A DNA stretch of 41,236 bases from an uncultured Saprospiraceae bacterium (GCA_937924495.1 CALDSS010000093.1:1-41236); one strand, 5' to 3'; counted from the stretch's first letter, positions 22,915 through 32,171 are shown. A program made the numbers and translations. The notes: generated by a model not told the origin, from the letters alone.

Positions 22915-25761
22915 ATGATCAAACGTTTACGAATAACCTACTTCTTAATACTCTTTTTCCTTTACGCGATAACTACTTTTTCACAGACCACGATTAAAGG
23001 AATAATATTAGATGCATCCAATAATGACCCTATTATTGGTGGCACATTGGTCATTCAAGGAACAGGCGATGGTACTGCCTCCGATTGGGATGGTACTTTT
23101 GAATTTTCTACCGAGCAAGCGTTACCCTTTATGCTTGAATTTTCTTACACAGGTTATGAAACAAAAGTAGTTGAAGTAAATTCAACTAAACGTTTGGAAG
23201 TCTTTCTATCGGAAGGTGTTGTAACAATTGATGCCGTAACTGTCAAAGGAAGTAGAATCTCCGATAAGCAAAAGGAATCGCCACTTACTGTGGAATCGAT
23301 GGATATCTTGGCTATAAAAGAAACTCCTGCTGCAAATTTTTATGATGGATTAGGTGCCCTGAAGGGAGTGGATTTAACGGCTGCCAGTTTAGGCTTTAAA
23401 GTCATTAACATGCGTGGCTTTAATAGTACGAGCCCAGTTCGTTCTCTCCAAATCATTGATGGAGTTGATAACCAAGCACCGGGTTTGAATTTTTCTCTTG
23501 GTAACTTTTTGGGTTCCTCAGAATTGGACGTGAATAAAGTAGAAATAGTGGTTGGTGCAAGTTCTGCCTTTTATGGCCCGAATGCTTTCAATGGAGTGAT
23601 TAGTATGGAAACCAAAGATCCTTTTTTTCATGATGGCCTTTCGGCAAATGTGAAATTAGGAGAAAGAAATATGTTAGATGCTGCAGTGAGATGGGCGGAT
23701 AAGTTTCAAAATAAGGATGGTAAAGATTATTTTGCCTACAAAGTGAATTTGAGTTATTTACGAGCAGACGATTGGGTTGCTGATAATTATGATCCAGTGG
23801 ATCATTCCAGAGTTCCTGCTAATAACCCAGGAGGGTTCGATGCTGTAAATATTTATGGGGATGAATATGTTTCAGGAGGTGATTTAACAGATTTAGCACT
23901 TAGCGAGCCAAATTCGACTATAGGTATTTTCTATAGAACAGGGTATCGTGAAATTGATCTGGTAGATTATGATACTCGAAATTATAAAGCAAATGCGGCT
24001 CTACATTTTCGACTTAAACCTGATGAAGAAGAACAATCTCCTGAAATAATTTTGTCTGGAAATTTTGGGTCTGGAACAACAGTTTATCAAGGTGACAATC
24101 GCTTTAGCTTAAAAGGCATCACATTCTTACAAAATAGACTTGAACTTCGTAAACGTAACAAGTATTTCGTAAGAGCCTATACTACAAGAACTGGTGCTGG
24201 AGATTCCTATGATCCTTATTTTACAGCACTTCAGTTGCAAGAATCATCCAAAGGACAAGTCGAATGGTTTTCCAATGATTATGGTGATTATTGGCTAAAT
24301 GTCGTGGTTCCCCAGATTGTGGATTCAGATTATCCAAAGTTAGAGTTTTTGAGAGACCCAGAAACAGGGCAAATAATAATTGACCCAGAAACAGGGCAAA
24401 TTGCAACGGATTTCGATATCGATGCAGCGAGAAAATGGTTGTTGGATAATCGAGAACAATTGACTCAATGGCATTCAGAAGCCGCTGAGATAGCGAATGG
24501 ACCAGGGAGACGTCAATCAACTTCGGTATCGTTTTTTGAACCAGGCACTCAAAGGTTTCAAGAGGAATTTGATAGAATTACTGGCTCACTAAGAAGTGAA
24601 GGTGGGACTAAGTTCTTTGATAATTCAGCACTTTATCATGCTCATGGTGAATATATATTTACTCCAACTTGGGTTGATAAAATTACGGTAGGAACCAATG
24701 CGCGATTATATGCACCTGTTTCAAAAGGAACAGTTTTTATTGATTCTGCGGATATAAAAATTACAAATCGGGAGGTTGGCTTTTATGGAGGAGCAGAAAA
24801 GTCTTTTTATGATAATAAAATGAAAGCTACGATAGCAGCAAGAGCAGATAAAAATGAAAATTTTGATTGGTTGTTTTCTCCTGCAGCAAGCTTAGTTTAT
24901 ACTCCTTCAAGAAATAATTATTTTAGAATCTCTTACTCTTCAGCTATTCGAAATCCAACTTTAAGTGATCAATATTTAGGATTAGATGTTGGACGTGCAA
25001 CCTTAGCTGGAAACCTTAAAGGGGTACAAAACTTAGTTACCATTGAATCACTGATAGATTTTTTGAACACACAGCAATCTATTTTATTAGATAGTTTTAA
25101 TATTAATGCAATAGCACCTGAAGAAGTGCAAACTTTTGAGGCAGGGGTCAGGACTACCTTGTTTGAAAAACTTTACGTTGATGCAGGATATTACTATAGT
25201 ATTTATAATAATTTCATTGGCTTTAGGGTTGGGGCAGATATTAAATTTGATGCTCTTGATAATGTTGAAAGGGTAAATGTTTTTAGATATGCTGCAAATT
25301 CTGAAAACCAAGTAGAAACTCAAGGATTTTCGATTGGTTTGAATTATTTCCTTCCTAATAATTTGGCTTTGAACGGAAATTACTCATGGAATAAATTGGT
25401 CAAAACAGTAGAGGATGATCCAATCATCCCCGCTTTTAATACACCTGAACATAAGTTTAATATTGGATTAAGTGGAAGAAATTTATCCATGAATTTCGGA
25501 GAGTCTCAATTGAAGAATTTTGGATTTAATGTGAATTATAAATGGATAGAAGGATTCATCTTTGAAGGTTCACCACAATTCACTGGTTTTATTCCAACTT
25601 ATGATATGCTTGATGCCCAAATAAATTTTGGAATCAAAAAGATAGATACAACCTTGAAAATAGGGGCGTCTAATGTGTTGAACAATAGAGCTTTCCAAAC
25701 ATACGGGGGGCCGAGGATTGGTAGATTAGCTTATGTGACTTTACTGTATGAACCTAAATAG
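22915..25761 (+). CDS. TonB-dependent receptor with carboxypeptidase-regulatory-like N-domain
   Basis: 948 residues from the ATG at 22915 (the ORF track begins at an upstream TTG). Signal peptide ends at TTFSQ. A beta-sandwich domain (about 22-105, GTASDWDGTFEFS) precedes the plug (about 120-235, with MRGFNS, SLQIIDGVDNQAP and VEIVVGASSAFYGPNAFNGVI) and a 22-strand barrel. It takes up an unknown ligand using TonB. No SusD-like gene is next to it, so it is not a standard SusCD pair. The next gene, 54 bp on, encodes an exported hydrolase-like protein. A 9-residue tandem duplication (DPETGQI twice) sits in a loop near 480-500. Confidence 0.88.
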   Translation: MIKRLRITYFLILFFLYAITTFSQTTIKGIILDASNNDPIIGGTLVIQGTGDGTASDWDGTFEFSTEQALPFMLEFSYTGYETKVVEVNSTKRLEVFLSEGVVTIDAVTVKGSRISDKQKESPLTVESMDILAIKETPAANFYDGLGALKGVDLTAASLGFKVINMRGFNSTSPVRSLQIIDGVDNQAPGLNFSLGNFLGSSELDVNKVEIVVGASSAFYGPNAFNGVISMETKDPFFHDGLSANVKLGERNMLDAAVRWADKFQNKDGKDYFAYKVNLSYLRADDWVADNYDPVDHSRVPANNPGGFDAVNIYGDEYVSGGDLTDLALSEPNSTIGIFYRTGYREIDLVDYDTRNYKANAALHFRLKPDEEEQSPEIILSGNFGSGTTVYQGDNRFSLKGITFLQNRLELRKRNKYFVRAYTTRTGAGDSYDPYFTALQLQESSKGQVEWFSNDYGDYWLNVVVPQIVDSDYPKLEFLRDPETGQIIIDPETGQIATDFDIDAARKWLLDNREQLTQWHSEAAEIANGPGRRQSTSVSFFEPGTQRFQEEFDRITGSLRSEGGTKFFDNSALYHAHGEYIFTPTWVDKITVGTNARLYAPVSKGTVFIDSADIKITNREVGFYGGAEKSFYDNKMKATIAARADKNENFDWLFSPAASLVYTPSRNNYFRISYSSAIRNPTLSDQYLGLDVGRATLAGNLKGVQNLVTIESLIDFLNTQQSILLDSFNINAIAPEEVQTFEAGVRTTLFEKLYVDAGYYYSIYNNFIGFRVGADIKFDALDNVERVNVFRYAANSENQVETQGFSIGLNYFLPNNLALNGNYSWNKLVKTVEDDPIIPAFNTPEHKFNIGLSGRNLSMNFGESQLKNFGFNVNYKWIEGFIFEGSPQFTGFIPTYDMLDAQINFGIKKIDTTLKIGASNVLNNRAFQTYGGPRIGRLAYVTLLYEPK
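24355..24401 (+). repeat. Tandem 20-bp perfect repeat, 27-bp period, in the receptor gene
   Basis: GACCCAGAAACAGGGCAAAT occurs at 24355-24374 and again at 24382-24401, giving two in-frame copies of DPETGQI. The lack of silent changes suggests a recent duplication. Confidence 0.9.
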
Positions 25762-25815
25762 CAATTAACCTAAATTTAATAAAACGAACTTAAATCATTC
25801 ACCAAATTAATTTTT

Positions 25816-27477
25816 ATGAAGAAGATTTTTACATTTTTTATGTTTGTACTCGTGCTAAATGCGAGTTATGCACAACGATATTTAGAGCCTGTTTTTGATA
25901 ATGTAACCGTTGTTCCAGATCAGCCATATGCTTTAAATTCCACGATGTTGCTTTTTGCCAACCTCGGTGCTACAGCAAAGGTTCCTTTATGGACGGACAT
26001 ATATATGCCTGAAGGTGATACTGAAACTGATAGACCTTTAGTTTTAGTTTTTCATACTGGTAACTTCCTTCCTCCAATCCTTAACCAGCAAATTGCTGGT
26101 CATAGAAAGGATTCCTCTGTGGTACATGTTTGTACTGAATTGGCAAAAAGAGGGTATGTAGCTGCTGCTGTTTCTTACAGAAGAGGCTGGAACCCTGCGG
26201 CTCAAGATCAGCCAACCAGAGCACTTGGATTGATTCAAGCGGCTTATAGGGGAGTTCAAGATGGTAGAACTGCTATTCGTTACTTCAAAGCTACAGCGCT
26301 TGCTGGTGGCAATCCTTATGGAATTGATCCAGAAAAAATTGCTGTTTGGGGTAATGGAACTGGTGGTTATTTGACCCTTGGTTTGGTTGGACTTTCCGAT
26401 TACAACGAAATTATAACTACGACTAATGGTACAGGTAAATTTCTTTTAGATACTGACGGAGATGGAGTAGTTGAAACTCCAATGGTGGTTCCGGCATATC
26501 ATGGAGATATTGAAGGAAAAGATACTACAATAGCTCCAAATGCAGCTTTTTTAATCCCTCAAGGAGATACGAGTAATTTTGGCTTTCATACTCAGTTTAG
26601 CTCTGATTTCCAATTAGGAATTAACATCGGTGGAGCATTGGGTGATATTTCATGGTTAAACGATAATACGACTCCCACTATCTCTGTTCAGTCAGCTTTT
26701 GATCAATTTGCACCTTACAACGATGCTGTTTTGATTGTTCCTACAACAGGTGATCCAATTGTGCAAGTACAAGGAGCACAACAAATTGGTGCTTCTCAAG
26801 AAGCCGCAGGAAATAACCAACCTTGGAAAGACTTTGGCTTTACAGATGATGTAACTGAATTGGCTCGGAAAAATTCAGCAATTGCAGGTCACCCATATTA
26901 CGAAGGTGTTTTGCCATGGGTACATGCAAGAAACAGCCTTGGAATTGATGAAGGTGTTGTAATTAACTGGTGGAACCCAGATGATGCTGCTATCGGTCTT
27001 GGAATTCCAGGTGTAGGTGTTCCTCATGAAGGAGCTCCATTAAATGCGATTCCTCATCCATCAGATTCTACTTTGACTTACCATACTCAAGGACTTATTC
27101 TTAATGAGGGTATGAGTGCGGCAAAAGCAAAAGCGAACTTGGATACGATTTTCCAATATGTTCTTCCAAGAACTTGTTTGGCACTTGGTTTAGATTGTGA
27201 TTTAGCTGGTTTTTCAAGCATTAAACACTTGGATGCTTCTGAATTAGGGTTGGTAATATCTCCAAATCCAACGCAAGATGTTACTTACATCAGAACTGAA
27301 AACGAAAACTTTAATGAAGTTAGAGTTTTTGATTTGCAGGGAAGATTGGTAGCAGGAGAAGATGGTTTAAATACTAGCTTCTATGCTTTAAAAAGAAATT
27401 CATTACCTGATGGAATGTATGCTGTTCAAATCAAATTTGATGATGGCGTCATCACTCAGAAGTTGATGTTTAACTAA
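25816..27477 (+). CDS. T9SS-exported alpha/beta-hydrolase-like protein lacking the Ser nucleophile
   Basis: 553 residues, signal peptide ending at SYAQ. Residues about 50-380 look like a carboxylesterase/BD-FAE-type alpha/beta hydrolase: DIYMPEGD, PLVLVFHTGNF (oxyanion side), RGYVAAAVSYR and the helix leading to IAVWGNGTGGYLTLG. At the nucleophile elbow the usual GxSxG reads GNGTG, so Ser is replaced by Gly181. The C-terminus (about 475-553) is a T9SS type A sorting domain (SPNPTQDVTYI, VFDLQGRLV, LPDGMYAVQI, QKLMFN). Probably made with the TonB-dependent receptor upstream. It may bind rather than cleave an ester, or use another nucleophile. Confidence 0.8.
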   Translation: MKKIFTFFMFVLVLNASYAQRYLEPVFDNVTVVPDQPYALNSTMLLFANLGATAKVPLWTDIYMPEGDTETDRPLVLVFHTGNFLPPILNQQIAGHRKDSSVVHVCTELAKRGYVAAAVSYRRGWNPAAQDQPTRALGLIQAAYRGVQDGRTAIRYFKATALAGGNPYGIDPEKIAVWGNGTGGYLTLGLVGLSDYNEIITTTNGTGKFLLDTDGDGVVETPMVVPAYHGDIEGKDTTIAPNAAFLIPQGDTSNFGFHTQFSSDFQLGINIGGALGDISWLNDNTTPTISVQSAFDQFAPYNDAVLIVPTTGDPIVQVQGAQQIGASQEAAGNNQPWKDFGFTDDVTELARKNSAIAGHPYYEGVLPWVHARNSLGIDEGVVINWWNPDDAAIGLGIPGVGVPHEGAPLNAIPHPSDSTLTYHTQGLILNEGMSAAKAKANLDTIFQYVLPRTCLALGLDCDLAGFSSIKHLDASELGLVISPNPTQDVTYIRTENENFNEVRVFDLQGRLVAGEDGLNTSFYALKRNSLPDGMYAVQIKFDDGVITQKLMFN

Positions 27478-27502
27478 TTGATTTACAATTAGTTATAGGA
27501 TT

Positions 27503-27539
27503 AAAAATGCCACTCAGGGAAACCTGAGTGGCATTTTTT
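27503..27539 (+). terminator. Terminator after the hydrolase-like gene
   Basis: A 16-bp stem, AAAAATGCCACTCAGG with CCTGAGTGGCATTTTT, closed by a GAAA tetraloop and continued by T's. Confidence 0.9.
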
Positions 27540-27541
27540 GT

Positions 27542-27703
27542 AGAAGTTGTTTAAGAATGGAGTTCAGAAGCGAAAATTTGAAGATAAAGGTTCTGAGGAA
27601 GGAAAATATATTAGGCATAGCATCGCTACGGCTTATATATTTTACAAAATCAGGTTCTTTAGATTCGAATTTGTAGTTTGAAATCTATTCTTAAATAACT
27701 TCA
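27542..27703. repeat. Long imperfect palindrome reaching into the acyl-CoA reductase stop codon
   Basis: Second copy of the element at 15554-15718. Centre TAGC-ATC-GCTA at about 27623; inner arms AAAATATATTAGGCATAGC and its near-complement pair at 16 of 19 positions. The right end, read on the minus strand, begins TGAAGTT, and its TGA is the stop codon of the acyl-CoA reductase gene. It fills nearly all of the intergenic space between two converging genes. Confidence 0.8.
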
Positions 27704-28717
27704 AAAAGTAGTTAGAAATTTTAGAGCATCATTCTTTCCTTGAAAATCACTAAATTCAGGATGATTTGATTTTCCGAAAGAAGTTATTTTATATGATAGA
27801 ATGCCTTCTTTTCCAACGATGTTTTCAATAGCACCTTTATTTTTTTCTATATCAACTTTGACTTCATTTAGGTCTTTGTAAAACTCATAATTGAGTGCAC
27901 CAACTCTTGAGCTGATTTCTTTCTTTTCAACCAAAATTATACACCCATTAATATTGAAAGGAATCTGATTGAGTGCGTATAATGAAAAGTTATAGTCAAA
28001 ATTGTTTTTGTATTTGTTGTTTAGAACTAGGCTTTTAAACTCGTGTAAAACTTCAAGTAGGTGTTTTAAATCATAACCAGCAGGCAGGTAAACCTTGGAC
28101 ACATTTTTTGAAGTTCTTCCAAAATGCATGAAAATATCATCCCCTAATTTTAGCAAATCAGCATTAGACTCAGACCCATCTAAAATTGCAATTGAATTTT
28201 TTTTCTTTCGGAAAAGGTGTGGTTTTTTGCCAAAATAGGTTGAGAAGGTTTTTTCTGATTTATCATCTGTTTCAGCAATAACCCCATCAAAACCATCCAA
28301 TTTTAAAACAGCCTGAAAGTATTCCTCCGTTTTTGGATTGATTTCTTTTAAGAATTTTATCAAACATGGGAAGAGGTATAATTCTTCTTTTGAAAGTTTT
28401 ACCAATGAAATATTACCAGAAACAAAAACAGAAATGATGTCATAAATCAAGGATAAAGGCTGATAATCGGCTGGAATCAAAGCGATTTTTTGCTTTTCAC
28501 CTATTTCAGATATTTTATAATTTTTTACCCAGCTTACTAATTTTTCTCTATCGAGAAAATTTTCTGCAATAATTTTTATTCTTCGTTGCTGGTTTTCTTT
28601 CGAGAACCATTTATTGTTGAAATTAGTGCGATGAATGACAGCATCTAAATATTCATCACCAGCCAATAATCGATCTCCTAATTTTCCTAAAACTTCAATT
28701 CTTTCTTTTAAATCCAT
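27701..28717 (-). CDS. LuxC-like acyl-CoA reductase family protein, probably inactive
   Basis: 338 residues, similar along its length to the Bacteroidota acyl-CoA reductase family (aldehyde-dehydrogenase fold). Recognisable parts: FDGVIAETDD, YFGKKPHLFRKKKNSIAIL, LGDDIFMHFG, KNVSKVYLPAGYD, YKNNFDYNFSLYALN and a final FGKSNHPEFSDF. From memory of family members, the region FGLGCRNVSK that holds the catalytic Cys reads FGRTSKNVSK here, so Cys is Ser203. The early GNIPLVGFHD segment is also changed (PADYQPLSLIYD). It follows proC by 30 bp, likely in one transcript. It may be a non-catalytic binding protein or a decaying gene. Confidence 0.75.
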   Translation of the reverse strand: MDLKERIEVLGKLGDRLLAGDEYLDAVIHRTNFNNKWFSKENQQRRIKIIAENFLDREKLVSWVKNYKISEIGEKQKIALIPADYQPLSLIYDIISVFVSGNISLVKLSKEELYLFPCLIKFLKEINPKTEEYFQAVLKLDGFDGVIAETDDKSEKTFSTYFGKKPHLFRKKKNSIAILDGSESNADLLKLGDDIFMHFGRTSKNVSKVYLPAGYDLKHLLEVLHEFKSLVLNNKYKNNFDYNFSLYALNQIPFNINGCIILVEKKEISSRVGALNYEFYKDLNEVKVDIEKNKGAIENIVGKEGILSYKITSFGKSNHPEFSDFQGKNDALKFLTTF

Positions 28718-28747
28718 ACCCTTTATCTGATTAGGGTGCGAAATTAG

Positions 28748-29560
28748 TTAAACCAATTGTTTCTGACCTAATTCGATAGCTCTATTTAAAGCAGCCTTTG
28801 CTCCTTTCTTAATAGAGTTTTCCAAATCTATATCTGACCAAGTGCTTAGAGCAGCCTCTGTCGTTCCGCCACGAGAAGCGACTTTTTGAATCCATTCTTC
28901 GCAATTGTTATTTCCTTTTTGAAAAAGGTCAACCGTGCCCTTAAATGTCTGAGAAACAAGGAGTTCGGCTTCACTTTGGTTGAACCCAACCTCTTGAGCA
29001 GCTTCCATCATAGCCTTCATAAAATAGAAAACATAAGCAGGTCCACTTCCAGAAATTGCAGTGGCCGCATCAATTGCTTCCTCTTTTTCCACATAAACCG
29101 TTTTTCCTGTTGTATTCAAAAGATTTTGAACCATAACCAATTCAATTCGAGTCACATCATCCGTTGAGGTAAAAGCAGTCATGCCCATTCCGATTTGAGC
29201 TGGCAAATTGGGCATAGCACGAATTACTTTTTTTGCATTCAAACCTTCTTGAATGGTTTTAATTTTCACGCCCGCCATGATGCTCAAAAATACCTGTTGA
29301 GGGTCGATGTGTTCACTCAACGATTTGAAGAGGGAAGGGGAGTCCTGAGGTTTTACCGCTAAAACGACTAAATCAGCCTGCTTCAGGCAGTCTTCAGGAT
29401 TGCCACATACTGTTCCGATATCTTTGGTAGCGAGGATTTTTGCTTTCTCCGGAGATTTTTCAAGAATCAACAAATCTTCCTTTTGGGCTATTCGGGAACG
29501 AAGGATACTTTGAGCATAGGTCAAACCCATGTTACCTCCTCCTATGATTAGGATTTTCAT
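28748..29560 (-). CDS. proC: Pyrroline-5-carboxylate reductase
   Basis: 270 residues from the ATG at 29560; the ORF-track start adds 35 residues unlike the family. The Rossmann motif ILIIGGGNMG sits at the start, AVKPQD and RAMPNLPAQIGMGMTAF follow, and the C-terminal P5CR signature is clear (AISGSGPAYVFYFMKAM, then SRGGTTEAALS). It makes proline from pyrroline-5-carboxylate with NAD(P)H in the cytoplasm. Divergent from the hydroxyacid dehydrogenase gene by 82 bp, and upstream of the LuxC-like gene. Confidence 0.94.
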   Translation of the reverse strand: MKILIIGGGNMGLTYAQSILRSRIAQKEDLLILEKSPEKAKILATKDIGTVCGNPEDCLKQADLVVLAVKPQDSPSLFKSLSEHIDPQQVFLSIMAGVKIKTIQEGLNAKKVIRAMPNLPAQIGMGMTAFTSTDDVTRIELVMVQNLLNTTGKTVYVEKEEAIDAATAISGSGPAYVFYFMKAMMEAAQEVGFNQSEAELLVSQTFKGTVDLFQKGNNNCEEWIQKVASRGGTTEAALSTWSDIDLENSIKKGAKAALNRAIELGQKQLV

Positions 29561-29642
29561 TTTAAATTTTTTGTTTAGAGAGTTGCAGTATGGCTGCGAA
29601 AAATCTTGCCATATTTGCAAAATAATTAATATAACGATAGGA

Positions 29643-30593
29643 ATGCCAAAAAAGATTTTGATCATTGATGATATACATCCTCTTTTAAGGAAAAAATTGC
29701 AGAAAATAGGATTTGATTGTGAAGTAGATTTAGATTCTTCAGAGGATGAATTTTTAAATAAAATTGGAAACTATTTTGGATTGATTTGTAGAAGTAGATT
29801 TTCAATAAAAAAGGCTGTAATAAAGAAAGGAAAAAAGTTGAAATTCATTGCAAGGGCGGGGGTAGGGTTGGAGCATATTGATGTAAAATATGCAGAAAAA
29901 AAAGGAATAAAAGTTTTCTCATCACCGGAAGGAAGTTCAGACACAGTAGGGGAGCATACACTCGCACTTTTGCTAAATCTTACCAATAATATTTCAAAAT
30001 CCAACAATCAGGTTAAAAATGGAAAATGGATTCGAAAATCTAATTCAGCAAATGAATTAAAAGGAAAAACAATTGGCATTTTGGGGTATGGAAATATGGG
30101 GAAATCATTTGCCAAAAGAGTATCTGGCTTTGGTGCAAAAGTGATTACCTATGACAAGTATAAATCGAATTATGGAGATAAGTATGCCGAGCAAGTTTCA
30201 TTAAAAAAACTACAAAAAGAAGCGGATATTTTATCTGTTCATATTTTTTATGAACCTGATAACCATTATTTTATAAATAAAAATTTTATAAATAATATTG
30301 ATAAGAATATTTATTTAATTAATACATCAAGAGGCTTAGTTCTGAAAACCAAAGCTTTAGTAGCTGCTTTAAAAAGTGGAAAAATATTGGGTGCAGGCTT
30401 AGATGTTATTGAATACGAAGAGACCTCTTTTAATCAATTTTCGTTTAATGATTTGCCAATAGAATTTGAGTATTTAGTAAAAGCTGAAAATGTAATTTTA
30501 ACTCCTCATGTTGCGGGTCTTTCTAAAGAAAGCTACAAAGGTCACGCTGAAGTTTTGGCAAAGAAAATTTCTAAATGGATGAAGACTATTTGA
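29643..30593 (+). CDS. D-2-hydroxyacid dehydrogenase (phosphoglycerate dehydrogenase-like)
   Basis: 316 residues from the ATG at 29643. NAD-binding GILGYGNMG, then the catalytic set of D-2-hydroxyacid dehydrogenases: Arg in INTSRG, Glu in LDVIEYEE, and His in LTPHVAG. The substrate side has ARAGVGLEHID and SDTVGEHTLALL. Length and lack of an ACT domain fit short SerA-type or broader 2-hydroxyacid enzymes. The protein is very rich in Lys, Ile and Asn and the gene is AT-rich. In many Bacteroidota a serA-type gene sits near an acyl-CoA reductase gene, which is also so here. The end overlaps the converging gene by 8 bp. Confidence 0.85.
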   Translation: MPKKILIIDDIHPLLRKKLQKIGFDCEVDLDSSEDEFLNKIGNYFGLICRSRFSIKKAVIKKGKKLKFIARAGVGLEHIDVKYAEKKGIKVFSSPEGSSDTVGEHTLALLLNLTNNISKSNNQVKNGKWIRKSNSANELKGKTIGILGYGNMGKSFAKRVSGFGAKVITYDKYKSNYGDKYAEQVSLKKLQKEADILSVHIFYEPDNHYFINKNFINNIDKNIYLINTSRGLVLKTKALVAALKSGKILGAGLDVIEYEETSFNQFSFNDLPIEFEYLVKAENVILTPHVAGLSKESYKGHAEVLAKKISKWMKTI

Positions 30594-32022
30594 GTTCTTC
30601 GATTTTTTCGGATAACCACTTAGCACCAACCAAACCTTGTTGTTTTTCTTTGGCTAAATCGTTTTCAATTTTTGTAATTGCTTTTTCATCTCCAGGAATA
30701 ATTTTAGTCAATTTTTTTATCATGCTCAAAAACCGAAGATAGCGTTGCTGTCTGGCGTCGTTTAATTCTTTGCTTTTTCGTTTTCGGCCTAGGTAGACCC
30801 TGAAACTTTCGATGTAGAAATCTAAGAGATCATATTTGTCAGTTTCGAAATAGGTGATTGTCGTAAAGGTTTTTGCATTTAAACTTGCTAAAAGATCTTC
30901 ATATTCGAGTTCCATTAGTAGGTCGAGAACTTTATCGTATTCTTTTAAATGGAAATAGTATTGTCCCCAATTGAATTTTAAGGAGTTTTCCTTGTATTGC
31001 TCAGGTAGTTTCGGCCCCAGTTCAAGGATATACTCTTTTGTCCAATCAAATTTTTTCATAAAAAGTCCAATACCCACACCATTTTTGAAATCCCAAGGAG
31101 AAATTTCACCTGATTCAGTTAGAAGTATTTCTTTTGTTCTCATTTCATCATACAGGTGGAATAGCTCATCAGAAAATTGATAATCTCCTTTATTATTTCT
31201 TCTTATACAATAATTTGCAACAAAATAATAGAGCGATAGTGCTTCACTTTTGGGAAAATCAGAACCATTTTCAGTAAGAAGCTCTTTTAATTTGTAATAG
31301 TGTTTTAGATTGTCACTCTCTTTAACTGTTAACAAGCAGTAATAATAAATGGAGATGGCTGGTACCTTTAATAAATCTGATTTCCCAACTAAATCAATAA
31401 GTTCATCGGCAAATTGGATATCATATTTATCCTTAATATAGGTTTGTTGAGATAGGGCAGCAGAGTAGAATCTTAATTTTTCGCTGAAGTAAAAATTGTC
31501 GAGGTTATTTGAAATGGATTCTATATTACTTCTGTTCAATCTCTTTAATTCACTGTCCGTTAATTCGTATAAAGTTTTTTCAACGATGTATCTATTCAAA
31601 TGAGCATTTGCAGATTCATCTTGATTTTCTGCAGCCAATTTTCTTGAATTTCTGATATACGAACTATAGAGATGTTCTATTTTTCGTTTTCGAATAGCTT
31701 CAAGCGTAATATTAGTTTTGGCGATCTTATCATTAGATACATGCTCAAAGGCTAAAAATGATTCTACATTTTTCAATAGATCTGAACAGTACTTTCTGAA
31801 TCGAACATCATTATAAGATTCTTTAGGAATTAGTTTCCTCCAGATATCCTCTTTCAGAAACTCTTTTTTACTTGTTCCGTTGATTCTTTTGGCCATAATA
31901 TCAAACAGATCAATAATCTTTTGATCTGAGTTAAAGTAAGGAGATCTGAGAAATTTCCTTAACCGATTCTGTTCATATTTGTTAAAGTTTTGAAGGACAT
32001 TATATATTTTGGTATTTTTCAT
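30586..32022 (-). CDS. Helical protein of unknown function, conserved in type
   Basis: 478 residues from the ATG at 32022; the longer ORF reading adds 32 residues that look non-coding. Not recognised as a named family. The start (IYNVLQNFNKYEQNRLRKFLRSPYFN) resembles a pattern I associate with uncharacterised Bacteroidota, mainly Saprospiria, proteins. No signal peptide or membrane span; almost all alpha-helical, with a TPR-like feel in the second half (YYYCLLTVKESDN, WGQYYFHLKEYDKVLDLL). Probably cytoplasmic. Divergent from the large T9SS protein gene, sharing a 149-bp upstream region. Confidence 0.7.
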   Translation of the reverse strand: MKNTKIYNVLQNFNKYEQNRLRKFLRSPYFNSDQKIIDLFDIMAKRINGTSKKEFLKEDIWRKLIPKESYNDVRFRKYCSDLLKNVESFLAFEHVSNDKIAKTNITLEAIRKRKIEHLYSSYIRNSRKLAAENQDESANAHLNRYIVEKTLYELTDSELKRLNRSNIESISNNLDNFYFSEKLRFYSAALSQQTYIKDKYDIQFADELIDLVGKSDLLKVPAISIYYYCLLTVKESDNLKHYYKLKELLTENGSDFPKSEALSLYYFVANYCIRRNNKGDYQFSDELFHLYDEMRTKEILLTESGEISPWDFKNGVGIGLFMKKFDWTKEYILELGPKLPEQYKENSLKFNWGQYYFHLKEYDKVLDLLMELEYEDLLASLNAKTFTTITYFETDKYDLLDFYIESFRVYLGRKRKSKELNDARQQRYLRFLSMIKKLTKIIPGDEKAITKIENDLAKEKQQGLVGAKWLSEKIEELK

Positions 32023-32108
32023 GTGTAATATGCTGAAAACAAATAGATTGGGATGATTTTTGTGTAAAGTTAAGAACCTGAAATAAAATAAAAAACAATG
32101 GCATTTTA

Positions 32109-32140
32109 ATTGCACCAAATATAATTTTTAAATATATTTG
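32109..32140 (+). promoter_or_regulatory. Possible promoter of the large T9SS protein gene
   Basis: ATTG (one mismatch from TTTG, 32109-32112), a 20-nt spacer, and an exact TAnnTTTG match TATATTTG (32133-32140), 31 nt before the ATG. Confidence 0.5.
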
Positions 32141-32171
32141 CAAAGTCAAGCAATGATTTAAATTCTCAACC

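Noticed and set aside
24221-24520. 99-residue minus-strand ORF in the receptor gene
   Set aside because: Antisense shadow that reflects the duplicated DPETGQI codons; no independent support.
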